61,192 bases of DNA, taken from contig NW_012236532.1 in the NCBI RefSeq assembly GCF_000787575.1, forward strand, positions 1,282,070-1,343,261. Direction: 5' to 3'. Shown here piece after piece: positions 9,673 to 20,903 of this stretch; position 1 is the stretch's first letter, and every line of letters begins with the position of its first letter. The stretch comes from Acytostelium subglobosum LB1. Lineage: Eukaryota; Evosea; Eumycetozoa; Acytosteliales; Acytosteliaceae. A program made the translations under genes and the position numbers. The notes beneath the pieces were generated by a model, which made no database searches, was not told the DNA's origin, and saw only the letters and a list, made by a program, of their open reading frames with translations.

Positions 9673-12600
9673 TCAGCTGTCTATGATTTTAATCTTGGCT
9701 GTGATCAGCTTTCGACACATGGGACACTTGTTAAGCACTTCGGCACAGGTGTGACAAGTGACCATGTGGGCGCAGGGAGTGAAGCATATGTTCCGGCAGC
9801 TCTCCATGCAAATCACACAGCTCTTGAGTTGTATCTATGGGCGTACATCATATGGTCAGTTGTTGTTGGTTGCTGTTGTTGTTGGATGTTGTTGATGTTG
9901 TTATTGTTGCTGTTATTGCTACTAGTGTCGCACTTCAGTGTTTAAATTGAGTGAGATGATGGGTATGATGTGGACATAGGGTGCCTGATCGATCAAATGG
10001 CAATAGAACTCAACTCCATTTGAGTGAATGAGTGTGTTTGTTTGGTGAGTGTGTGTGTTTGTTTCGTGTATGATTGATTGCTTGTGTGTGTTATTAATGA
10101 TGGTGGTGGCAGCATTAAGGGCAGATGAATGAAGGGGTGTGTTGCGATGACACCCACAACGTGTATCGCATATGCAATCTGCCTCTAGATATGTCTGGAG
10201 ATGTTTCGACCACCTTTTGCTCTTATTGTTGTTGATGAATTTGTACATATATGTACATAAAGTACAAGTAATATGTCATTGGCAGGGTGGAGTGTATTTT
10301 AAGACGGTTACAGCTGCAGATCAAATGTGATGATGTTGACAGCAGCAGCAGCTGTAGCAGGATGTGATTTGAATGGATGGTGGAATTTGGAAATGGAAAT
10401 GGAAATAAACAAATACATACCAGTTGTTCGTTTATGGTGTACAGTGATTTGCCAACCAACTGACTGAGGTTCACCAACTGGTTCATGTCCATTGCCGAAA
10501 GAGCAGTTTGGTCGCCTAAAAGTCGGCGGTTTTCCAGCTGTAGTTCTGATAACTGCTTCCGCAATGTACCGGTCTCACTCTGCTCTCGCTCTCGGAGCTC
10601 ACACTCCTCCTTGACGGTCTGACGAAGAGTTTCCACCTCCTTTTCGAGCTCCATATTGGTCTGAGATATCTTGGCCATTGAATTCTTAAACGACTCGCTC
10701 TGCTTGGTGTACTGTGCCAGTTGTGATCGTTGGGTGTCCAACTCTTTTCTTTGAATATCGTTCAGATTACTCGCCTTCTTGTGCTTCTCGCTCAACTGCT
10801 CGTTTTGCTTCTTCATCTCCTCTTTCTCCTTGGCAATGATCTCCAAAGACTTTGACAGTGTGTCCATCTCCTTCTTGGTCAGCTCCATTGCCCGCTGACT
10901 CTGCTCCAGCTCCTTCTTTGTCAGATCCATTTGCTTTGTGATCTGGCGACTCTCACTAAGTGTCATCTCCAACTCATTGACCTTGTCTTCGAACTGCTTC
11001 TGCATCCTTGCCAGTTGTGATTGCCATTCCATTAGCTTATGGTTGAGTGCTGAGTCATCAGTGTCGTGATCGCCACCAGCACCACCAGTCAACCAATTTT
11101 GAGTGGCGTCGGTCAAATGCTGCATCATTGCTTCATCAAAGTCGTCATTCTCTGAGGTACCATCATCACTGTCATTGTCGCTCCTTCTGTGAATCTTCAT
11201 TAATGTCTCTTGGTCCAGTTGTGCTATTGGAAAGAGTAGCTTGCTGAGTGGTGTGCCTCTAAATAGCTCTTCATTGATATCGCAACCACCACCGCCACCT
11301 CCTCCACTAGACCTTTTCTTCTTTGATGCTCTGGAACCAGATTGTTGAGGTACCAAGGACGATAATAGTGGCGAAGCGTCGGCTGCCTTTGGAGGTGGTG
11401 AGGGTGTTGCTTTCAAAGGTGATGGTGATGATGATGATGATGTCTGTGATGGTTTCCCAGATGGTGATGATGCTGGTGCTTTGGGAGGTGGAGAGGGAGT
11501 TGCTTTCAAAGTTGATGATGATGATGTCTGTGATTGTTTCACAGATGGTGAATGTTGTTCGTTTGACAATGGATTGAGTAACTCCTTGATATCAGAGTTA
11601 AAGTATGGCTTATCCTTCTCGTTTGATAATCTAATAGAATATTATTGATAAAAAGTGTTAGACTTTGATTCTCTAGGAGACATCGACTTCACTTACATAT
11701 GATCAAGGTCAACAGTGAACTTGTTATCCTCTTCGTTAAATACATTCCTCATCTCTGACTCTAGTACATAGACCAACATGTCTATGTGTGGCAGGGTAGT
11801 TAGTTATCTTATTGCCTAGCAATGCCACGAACCACATAATACTTTACATGCATATGAGTAGTTTCTTGAGATTCTACCATTCAAAGTGACCATGTCTACA
11901 CCATAGGGGAATCGATCTGTACCTGGACCTATTCCCATCTTGCTGACATACTTGAAGGATACCTCCTCAACACAGTCACCCTTGACTTTGATCCAGTGCG
12001 GTTGATCGAGAGGCCGCAGGAATGTATAGTAGGTGCCTTGATAGTCGTCTTCGGGATGCTCGTGCATCCATACACTGTATAGTACATAATGATTCTCGCT
12101 GGATCGTTGGTCAATGTCCTCGTCCGGTTGAAGTACCTGGTCATAATAGAAGTCCTCGGGGAAGTCTATTTCGGCACGCCGCAGATTCTCATATGGGATG
12201 AATCCAGGTGATGCTGTTGTTGACTCTTCTGTCGTCTTGTTATTCTCATCAATGAACAATCGAGGTAGACTGACAAAGAGTACTGATGGGAAGAGGTCGA
12301 TTAATCTAAGCTGGCTATTACTATTCCGCAGTAAAGTAACCATATCTCCACTGATTACTTTGTTGTCCAAGTTGATCGCTGGTGGGTGGCGATGGAGGGA
12401 CGTGTCGACACAAGGTTAATCACACTGCATCTTGCTGGTTGATCAATATCCACTAACTTACTATATACACTCTCTGTTTCATCATTATTACCAAAGCATA
12501 GGTAATACTTTAGTTTGGTCTGTTGTTGTGGCAAGCTACAAGAGATTGCCTGTGCCAGTGTCTTTTGTAGGATGGTGTCAAACTCATACTCCTTGTGCGT

Positions 12601-13585
12601 CTCTGTCAGTGGAGGTGAGGGTGTCATGTAGAAGTAGCTAAAGAAGTTGATGGCCTGAGCGAAGCGATTGTCAACGACGGGACGATCCTTGGACAGCTGG
12701 TAGATGATCCTTTGAAGCTCCATGGCCCAAACGTTGGTGGTGGTGCGAGGCAACTCGAGCATAGCACGCCGCAGAATGGGCATAAAGTAGAAAGAGAGCA
12801 TCAATGAAACGTAGATATTATGCTCAATCTGCAACAGACTACTAGCTTTGCAAATGACCGACTCGAGATAGCTACGTTTGCCAAACATTGAATCATTGTC
12901 CACGACGGCGTCCATATTGATGGTGATCACAAATGAATCACTGAGTGCAGACATGTCATTGTAATCGCCTAGTCGTATGAAGTTCTGGAAGCCAGTATAT
13001 GCGCATTGGCTTGTGATCTCGAATGATGTGTCTATGTTGTATTGGAGGGAGAGTTAGAGACTGGACTGTATGTGCAGCGTCACAAAGGAGGATGTAGACC
13101 TTACACTTTGTTGCATACTGTGAAAAGGCAGAGGATCGACTGGCATTGGACTTTGAGTTGTTGGGTCTAATGTCTATTGAGAAGTCGATGCGAGCCGATA
13201 GTGGCTTTGTCTCGACGGCGACAAGGAAGATGGAGATGTGTTTGTCGTGATAGGCATGAAGAACGTCGGGATCCTGTGGCAATGGTGACCTCAGCACAAT
13301 GGACCATGGTTGACCGTGTAGATAGAATGCTGAACTGCACTTGACACCGGTGCTCTTGTTGAACTCGAACTTGTCTATGTATGAGTGTGTCTCACGTCTC
13401 TTGTGGAGATGCGGGAACAACGTTAAGTTGCTAAGCAGGTTGACACTCTCATTGTGTTGTTGTTGTTGTAGACTAGTCGTAGTAGTTGTACTTGAAGAGG
13501 ACAGAGGTGATTCATTATTTAGTTCATTGAACTGCAGTTGTTGATGCTGTTGTTGCTTCTTCTTCTTTCCTTTCTTTCCTGCCAT
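9673..13585 (-). CDS. MATH - inactive USP - coiled coil - RING fusion protein
   Basis: Six exons: 13585..13105, 13031..12462, 12378..11848, 11781..11697, 11630..10421, 9834..9673; all phases agree and give about 1012 residues. Domains in order: basic/Gln-rich head; MATH/TRAF domain (about 66-205); a USP7-like catalytic-domain fold (about 216-545), recognisable by AMELQRIIYQLSKDRP and by AYMLVYVLES at its end; a Ser/Pro-rich linker; a long coiled coil (about 754-940); and a C-terminal RING (965-999) spaced C-x2-C-x11-C-x-H-x3-C-x2-C-x6-C-x2-C, the IAP/MDM2-like pattern. The USP part looks dead: Ile233 sits where the nucleophilic Cys belongs and Thr466 where the catalytic His belongs (QGTYYTF against GGHY in USP7). 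Inferred role: an E3 ligase using MATH and pseudo-USP for substrate or ubiquitin binding. The last intron (586 bp) is unusually long and might hide an exon. Confidence 0.88.
9835..10420 (-). other. Unusually long (586 bp) last intron of the RING fusion gene
   Basis: Bounded by a GTATGT donor at 10420 and a CATAG acceptor ending at 9835. Other introns in this window are mostly 58-135 bp. An open frame inside (minus, about 10248-9922) contains a Cys-containing segment (TYLEADCICDTRCGC) but I found no splice pair that would include it in phase with confidence. It could hold a skipped exon, a regulatory element, or nothing. Confidence 0.4.
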
Positions 13586-13763
13586 CTCATCTGCTATAAC
13601 ATGTATATATTACGTGTTTGTATATTTGTAGAAGATTGAAAGACATGAGATCGAATGAATGAACAGTAAGATCTAAGTTTACAACAATAACACACACGAA
13701 AAGACTAACCACCGTTCATTCATTCAAAGATAGATAGATGGTACAGATAACTAATCAATAGCA
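13586..13763. promoter_or_regulatory. Shared divergent promoter region
   Basis: The 178 bp between the divergent starts of the RING fusion (-) and Twinkle (+) genes must hold both promoters. It is AT-rich with a GAATGAATGAACAG / CGTTCATTCATTC complementary pair (around 13652-13669 and 13702-13720). No specific factor site is assigned. Confidence 0.4.
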
Positions 13764-16226
13764 ATGTTAAGATACTCATATCGCAGACTGTACACTGCAG
13801 TGTATCACCAACAACATCCAATACTCAATAATGCACGATTACACACCACAACTTCGACGACCACAACTACAACACCACCCAAGAGGTCACCAACTCTAAA
13901 GGTTATCTCAAAACCATCATCACCATCACCATCATCATCCTCCACGACTACTCAGCAGTCCAACAACAACAATGTAAAGCCAACAGACAGTCCAACAATA
14001 TCATGGCCACCAAAGATTGACAAGCCAAGTAGTAGTGTGTCTAGGTCATCTCCAAAGACAACAACAACAACAACTGGCAACAACAACAACAATGACAAGA
14101 CATTCGTATCTTCATATTACAAGGTCAATGAAGAGAATGTACTTAGCTATCTCGACAGGAAGAAGTTACTCTATAGAATCAGTGGACATGAGGTAGGTCG
14201 ATCAACACAACACGGCCAACAGCAACAACATGATGATAACCCTTTAGCACATCAATATATAGATCGTTGTCAAAGAGTGTCCAATGTGTCCAGACACAAA
14301 GGGTAAGCTGGACAACCTGTGGAAGCTATATATATCAAGAGAGACCAGCACATTCTTTTGTCATCGATGTTCAAACAAGGGATCATGGTTCGATTTCAAG
14401 GCCAACCTCGGTGATCTATCCCTCAAGCAGATATCATCAACCACTGGTGATGAAGTGGACGCACATGATGTTACCACTACCATTGCTGATATTAAAAGGA
14501 TGGCTACATATGCTGCAGAGTTGGACAAACATCCTGATGTCATGTAAGTGTTGTAGTTTGGATCGTCACATACTATAACTGACAATCAATCAATCAATCA
14601 CAGCACCAAGTTAACTGGAAAGGGTACAGGCGAGAGAGGATTGACATTGGAAGTTTGCAAGAAGTATCAGGTTGGTGTCACTAATCAATCATTCTTTGTG
14701 GAGGATGGTTGGCAAGATCAAAAGTGTATCACATTTCCATGGACAAGCTTGGACAAGAAGGGCAATGTAATCACACATCGATGCAAGTTGAGAGCGGTCA
14801 ACATGAAGGCTCTCCAGAGAATAGAACCAAAGGGTGGAAAGTGGGGATTCTTTGGATGGCACACAATACCCGCCGATGCCAAAGAGATTGTACTGACAGA
14901 GGGTGAATACGATGCCATGGCCGTACATCAAGCCACAGGCATGCCAACAATATCACTCCCGAATGGTGCCAACTCTCTACCCATTGCACTGTTGCCATTG
15001 TTGGAGCGCTTTGAGAAGATATATCTTTGGATGGACGACGATGTCATTGGACAGGAAGGCGCACAAAAGTTCGCCGAGAAGCTTGGCATCCAGAGAACGT
15101 TCATCATCAAAACAAAGCAGGGTCAGGATGATGGTCCTAAAGATGCAAACGATGCACTGCTACAAGGAAAGAACCTCTCTGCGATACTGTCCACCGCCGC
15201 CAATGTTCCACATGATCAGATATGCGACTTCTCATTGGTGAGAACATCGATATACAATGAGCTGACCAATCCAGCATCGGTCAATGGTGTAAAGAGCAAG
15301 TGGTTCCCAACCTTTAACAAGTTGCTCAAAGGTCATCGTAAGGGTGAGCTCACCATCTTCTCGGGACCAACTGGTATTGGAAAGGTAAGGATCAAACTAC
15401 CTAAACAACAACGACCTATCTCTAACATAGTTCATGATACAAACTAGACAACACTACTCTCTCAACTGTCTTTGGATTTCTCCACTCAAGGTACACGCAC
15501 TCTATGGGGTAGCTTCGAGATCAAGGTTGCAAGACTGGCCAAGAAGATGATGGGGCAATACACTGGTGTCAATCTGGAGGACAAAGTAGAGGAGTACAAT
15601 AGGATGGCCGATGAATTCGAGACACTGCCAATGTACTTCCTACGTTTCTATGGTTCGACACACATTGACAAGGTACTCGATGCCATGGAGTACGCCGTAT
15701 ATGTACATGATGTGGAGCACATTGTACTGGATAACCTCCAGTTCATGCTCAGTGGTCAGAGCAAGGGAGTGGAGAGATTCGAGAACATGGATGAGTCGAT
15801 CGAGAAACTCAGACACTTTGCCACACAAAAGAATGTACACATCACTGTTGTCATCCATCCAAGGAAGCAGGACATTGGCATACCCTTAAATATCAATGAT
15901 ATATTTGGTACTGCCAAAGCAACTCAAGTAAGTATTATACATGACAGCTGGACACTCAAACAATTTGTGATAACTGACTCTCTCATTCTCACTCTTACTC
16001 ATTGCAGGAAGCGGACAATGTAATCATAATGCAGAATGGAAAGAACTTTAGATATATTGACATCAAGAAGAATAGGTTCTCTGGTCATTGTGGAATCATA
16101 CCACTTTCCTTTGATCCAGACACATGTAGATTCAGCGAGTTGGATACAACTGTTGTTCCAAAAGTCAATACTACCACGCAACAACAACAAGACGCACCGG
16201 TGAGCACAGAACATAGTGTTCAATGA
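13764..16226 (+). CDS. twnk: Mitochondrial primase-helicase (Twinkle)
   Basis: Five exons: 13764..14192, 14263..14543, 14604..15384, 15448..15927, 16008..16226; about 729 residues. The Arg/Tyr-rich N-terminus lacking acidic residues (MLRYSYRRLYTAVYHQQ) fits a mitochondrial presequence, followed by a Ser/Thr-rich linker. Next comes a primase zinc-binding region (C149-x2-C152 .. C176-x2-C179), a TOPRIM segment (VLTEGEYDAMAVHQ and WMDDDVIGQEG), then a RecA-like hexameric helicase with Walker A GPTGIGKTT (about 491-499, split exactly by an intron) and Walker B-like HIVLDNLQFM. Twinkle unwinds mitochondrial DNA ahead of the polymerase. Intact zinc cysteines and TOPRIM acids suggest primase activity is retained, as in phage T7 gp4 and plant Twinkle, unlike animal forms. 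It converges with the phosphatase gene, stops 22 bp apart. Confidence 0.95.
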
Positions 16227-16248
16227 TCATTCATTATTATTATATAAA

Positions 16249-17694
16249 CTAGTTTATTGAGTATGAAAGTGATCTCCTTCCCTTGCGAAGTTGCTCCAGT
16301 GAAGTGGTGCCCTCGGCAATAGCAAGGTAGCAGAACCTGTATTGTTCCTTATTCTGCACCATGCCTGGCCTCTGACTTCTGAAATTGGCGATAATCTTTG
16401 GAATGTTTAGTGTGACAACGTTGCTGTCTGCACCTCCGCCACTAATCGAGTTGGTGACCACTGAATGAATAACACAAAATGTACCAGATCTTCCGATTCC
16501 AGCACTGTAGTAAGTAGTAGGTAGTATGTTAGTTTATGCTGGACCCACTTTCCATTTACTGAATACTAACCTGCAATGTACAATAATAGGGCCTGTCTTT
16601 GGTTCCTTCTCGACAGCCGCTATCAGGTTTAGAAACTCCTTGATTGAAACTGGTGTACCATGGTCAGGCCATGCGATATATTGATAGTGGATGATTCTAC
16701 GTTTCTCTTTAGTCTGTGAGGGAGAGTGTTGATGTTGACAAATGGGTTAATTAACATGTCCTCTCTGTTGTTGTTGTTGTTGGCATTAAGAATAACATTA
16801 CCTTTAAATTCTCTAAGGTAAAGTATCGTTGGATGAACTCGTGTAAAACTATGCTTGTGTCGAATTGGACTCTAATGTTTCCATAGTCCTTGGAGCCGGC
16901 GTCTATCCAGTATCTGTCGCATTTCTTTATGTTGCTCTCCTCCTCCTTGGTCAGCATCACAATGATGTTACTCTTTACCTCCCAGACCATCTTCCAGAAA
17001 TCGTTAAATGTGTTCTCCAAGGGTCCCTGTGTACAAATATACTTTTTCTCTTTGTTCTTACTGAGTGGGTCGTTAATGTAACTGGCATTGATATAGTCTG
17101 ATCCCTCTGATTCATCATCAGAGTCTACAGAAAGTCTAACTCTATGTGGTTCAACTATTATCGTTTGTTTGTTGTTAGATGTGAACAATTTGTTTACTTC
17201 CTGGCAGTGTAAACATACCTGGCAAGACGTTAATATATCTATTCTTCATCTTATTCTCTTCTTTCAAAGCAGTTCTAAAGTCTCCATGTAATAGATCCTT
17301 CTCTGTCCTCTTCTCTAGAAACTATATACATAATTAATTAGTATGGTGTCGCCATAATAAATAATAATAATAATCTTACATAGAACTCTTTCTCCACTCC
17401 ATGATTATAGACAAACTTATTGATATGGTCTCTAATATTGGTAGTCTTGATCTCAAAGGTATTGATGTCATCCAATTCAAAATTGTTTAAAGTCTCAGAG
17501 GCACAATTATTGTTCCCCTCAGGCTCGTCTATCCTCTTTAGCTTATAGGATGAGGTTGATGATGTTGTTGTTGTTGTCGTCGTCGACGATGAGTTTGGGC
17601 CTACATGTTGGTTGAACCGATGATGGTGATTTAGTAAGATATGCTGCTGTCCAAACGGATTGACAGTGTTATCTGTTGAACGCGACGATGACAT
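16249..17694 (-). CDS. Protein tyrosine phosphatase (classical PTP)
   Basis: Five exons: 17694..17380, 17321..17219, 17154..16802, 16713..16571, 16504..16249; about 389 residues. Landmarks in order: DYINASYI, the KKYICTQGPL segment, the WPDHGTP loop, and the active-site loop HCSAGIGRSGT, whose Cys codon sits just before an intron; the C-terminal Q-loop region (RPGMVQNKEQYRF) follows. All catalytic residues (Cys, Arg, WPD Asp) are present, so it should be an active cytosolic phosphotyrosine phosphatase. The head is Ser/Asn/His-rich. I chose the ATG at 17694 because its upstream context is A-rich; an in-frame ATG at 17784 would add 30 residues. Dictyostelid PtpA-type enzymes act on STATs and actin in development; the exact orthologue is not determined. 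Confidence 0.9.
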
Positions 17695-18387
17695 GTTAGT
17701 TTCTCCTTTGAAGGAATGAATGTCCACTACAAAATATGTATGTTGCATACAGGAAGAAATATTGGAAGAAGAAGTGATGTACATCCGTCCGCCGCTGTTA
17801 CTGCTGTTGTTGCTATCCTTAAACTAAATGTAATATCACCGGTGTCTTGAAAATAATGAATCGATGTGAATTGAATTGAAGTGATATTGAATAATTGAAT
17901 AATTGTTTGATTGATTATTATTGATTGGTTACAAAGATGGAACTATTGTTATATCGCTAATAATAATATTATGTTCTCTCTTCCTAATTTCCCAAATGTG
18001 TTTGTTGCAACAAACGGACTGTGTAGTCTTGTGTGTTTGAACGTGAGATAGAGATAGTGTGTGCGTGTTAAAAAAAAAAAGTGAGTGACTCCCAGGCCTG
18101 TTGATTGACTGGTAGGGGTATGAATTAATTAATTATAATTATATTATTTTTGAAAATTGGGAGTTGTTGCTGTTGTTGTGTTTGATGATCAAGGGAACAA
18201 TGATCTCGGGGATGGACAGTAGTAAGTTCGAATATCAAATAAATAAATAAATAATTCAAATTAAATAATCGATATTTCAAAAAACACACGTCAACTCTAA
18301 AATGGAAGGTGGTTTGAGAGCGATGATGACGAACAACCCAATGAGGATGCAAGGGTGCGACTCTTCCTGAAGCGCATAGACTAACAC
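17695..18387. other. Upstream region of the PTP gene
   Basis: AT-rich non-coding stretch. It holds the likely leader of the phosphatase gene, repeated TTGAATTGAA / GAATAATTGAATAATTG steps near 17868-17905, an A10 run near 18069-18080, and TAAATAAATAAATAA near 18238-18253. No family-like open frame is visible. Confidence 0.4.
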
Positions 18388-18608
18388 CTAGGTTAACGAG
18401 AAATGTTCGGAGAAGTTCTCTGCAATTGGTTGGTTCTTTGGATCTTCGATACATGTAATTCGGCAATATTCTCCAGAGATGAATATATTCATCGCACTGT
18501 AGAAGTTACGAGAAGCTATAATAGATGTATGAATGAATCCAAAACTTACTCATCATTATTGGCTTGGTTATTAAAGACCTCTAGATTGTATTCTCTCCTA
18601 ATCGCCAG
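18388..18608 (-). CDS. C-terminal exons of an unrecognised small gene (tentative)
   Basis: Two exons look spliced: 18608..18550 and 18496..18388, joined by GTAAGT and TACAG in phase, giving a 55-residue C-terminus (LAIRREYNLEVFNNQ ... ISGEYCRITCIEDPKNQPI) before a TAG. The sequence has a real-protein composition but no domain I recognise. Upstream, an ATG at about 18828 starts a short frame with a strong hydrophobic segment (LFVVVIVLSISLYIISIICY), which would suit a type II membrane protein, but I could not join it convincingly to these exons. Confidence 0.35.
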
Positions 18609-19159
18609 CTGCAACAACAGATGAACACAATTGTGTATCAATGTTTCTATTATTGTATTGATTATGAAGTCACTGCTGCTGAATGAAATTGAAGATGATC
18701 TTAAGCTTCCATGATTTGTTATAACAAATAATACTAATGATGTAAAGGGAGATAGAGAGAACAATAACAACAACAAACAACATTTTGTTTCGTATCACAC
18801 ACCATTGGTGAATGGTCATGATACTGGTACAATTGTCACCACCAAAAGAATGTGATAAGTCAACAACGTTCAACAAGTCTCGAGATGTGCTCCTCCTCCT
18901 TCACTTTGTACGATGATGCACAACAAAGCTAATCAGTTGAAAGACAACAAGTCCAGTTTGTACCAACGCTCGTCTATTTATTTTTAATTAATTAATTTTG
19001 ATCTTTCAATGGAAATTATGTCAGGATGGGACCCGAAAGGCCAGGTTCCCATGACGTAAGATGTGTCTTTATTATTGTTTGTCATTCTATATATCATTAA
19101 GTTATTATTATCTTTATATCTATCAATCTCTATATTACTTCATAACTAGATTGTTTTGA
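18609..19159. promoter_or_regulatory. Region upstream of the PS synthase gene
   Basis: Contains the possible 5' part of the tentative minus-strand gene (to about 18830) and, from about 18880, an AT-rich stretch (ATTTATTTTTAATTAATTAATTTTG near 18977) that must include the PS synthase promoter. Nothing else is identified. Confidence 0.35.
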
Positions 19160-20814
19160 ATGATGAAGAGTCCAAAGAAACAACAGCAGACAGAGTCAGT
19201 CGACTCTCGTTCACCTGCCATTGACCCAACAGATGTTCACACAGACACTGACGAGACACACAGTGGCAACGTACATCATCGAGTACCCAAACACATGAGG
19301 CAGCCAAAGTACATGCTCACACCGAGTGGACAGACAAGACTCAACAGCGAGGAGTATGACAGTATGAGCTTTGTCAAAAAGCCTCACAGCATCCTCACAA
19401 TGGTCATCGCTGGTTTAGTCGTTGTATACTTTGCATTTACAAAGGATCAATCTTCAGACACAAGTATAAAGACGTATGTACCAACCACCTTACTACGATA
19501 TAACATTGATAATGCACTAATGAATGAATGGCAGTGGACTTCTTGGAGCATGTGGAGCATTCCTTTTGTTCTCAATGCTTCAAATGAGAGATGGTGTGTT
19601 TGTTCGTCCACATCCAGCCTTTTGGCGTGTAGTCATGGGTATGGGTGTGATCTATCTATGTTCGTTGGTCTTCCTTTTGTTCCAGGTAGGTACTCAATCA
19701 CGGTGACAATCACTCACCTACATACTAACAAATACAACACATCACCATGCTAAATCACACTAGTCTGCAGATGATGCAAGGAAATTGATGAAGCATATCG
19801 ATCCAAAGTTGGGTGTCCCTCTTCCAGAGAGATCTTACGGCGATAACTGTGACCTTTATACACCAAATGACCCAAAGTCAAGCTTTAGGAACCTAATGGA
19901 TACAATCAATGACGAGTTCATTTGGGCACACTTCTTTGGCTGGTGGGGAAAGACTGTCCTTATGCGTGATACTGTTCTCTGCTGGACCTTGTCAATCTCC
20001 TTTGAGATCCTCGAGTTGACCTTTGCCCATTGGCTACCAAACTTCCATGAGTGTTGGTGGGATCATGTAAGTAGTACGAGATATGTTCGACCGATGATTC
20101 ATGTCTAACTTAGGTCATTTGACCTACCTTACCTCTTAGATTATTTTGGACATCTTGGTATGCAATGCACTTGGAATTGTTTGTGGAGTGTTGACGATCA
20201 AGTACTTAAAGATGAAGGAGTACAAGTGGGCAGGTAACGAGGAGAAGAAGATCAAGAAGAAGCGCAACATTCTTGCCCGCGCCCTCAAGCAGTTCACTCC
20301 AGTTCACTATGAGGACTACAACTGGCAGATCGCATCCGATTGGAAGAGATTCCTTCACTACATATTCGTAGTAGTCTTGGTAAGTTCCATTACAATCAAA
20401 GCACAACAATACACACCAATCCTTACAATCAACATATACACACTTATATAGGTATCATTGATTGAACTCAATGCATTCTTCTTAAAGACACTGTTGTGGA
20501 TTCCTCCACCTCACATTATCAACGTTCAGAGACTGGTGTTGTTGTTGTTCATCGGAACACCTGCCCTTCGTGAATACTACCAATTTGTTTCTGACAAGCA
20601 AACCAAGAAGTTGGGACCAATGGCATGGATCGTCATTGCAATTATCGCCGTCGAGCTGCTCATCTGTGTTAAGTATGGCGGAGCTATGTTCTGGGAGATC
20701 CCATTCCCTCCAATGGTCAAGTACCCATGGTACTTATTTTTGTCAGTCTCTGTCATTGGATCAGTCTACTACTATGGATTCTACAATAGAGCGGCCAAGA
20801 AAAAGCTCCATTGA
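19160..20814 (+). CDS. ptdss: Phosphatidylserine synthase (base-exchange type)
   Basis: Five exons: 19160..19473, 19535..19685, 19764..20066, 20140..20379, 20452..20814; about 456 residues. A hydrophilic head leads into the first membrane span (ILTMVIAGLVVVYFAF). The family core is clear: RDGVFVRPHPAFWR, LPERSYGDNC, FAHWLPNFHECWWDH, and several more membrane spans, ending in a basic tail AAKKKLH that could serve as an ER retrieval signal. The enzyme swaps serine for the head group of PC or PE in the ER/mitochondria-associated membrane to make phosphatidylserine. The sequence does not tell whether it prefers PC (PSS1) or PE (PSS2). All introns are in phase and 61-78 bp. Confidence 0.95.
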
Positions 20815-20903
20815 GCGAGCATCACCATGGTCCAATATTAAATTAAAAGTACATCATCACAATATTATCATGTAGCGCTAAAGCTATGCGTGCACATCAT
20901 TGT

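Noticed and set aside
9922-10248. Minus-strand frame inside the long RING-gene intron as a coding exon
   Set aside because: No acceptor/donor pair includes it in phase; much of it is CACACA/ATCATC low complexity. Kept only as a possibility in the findings.
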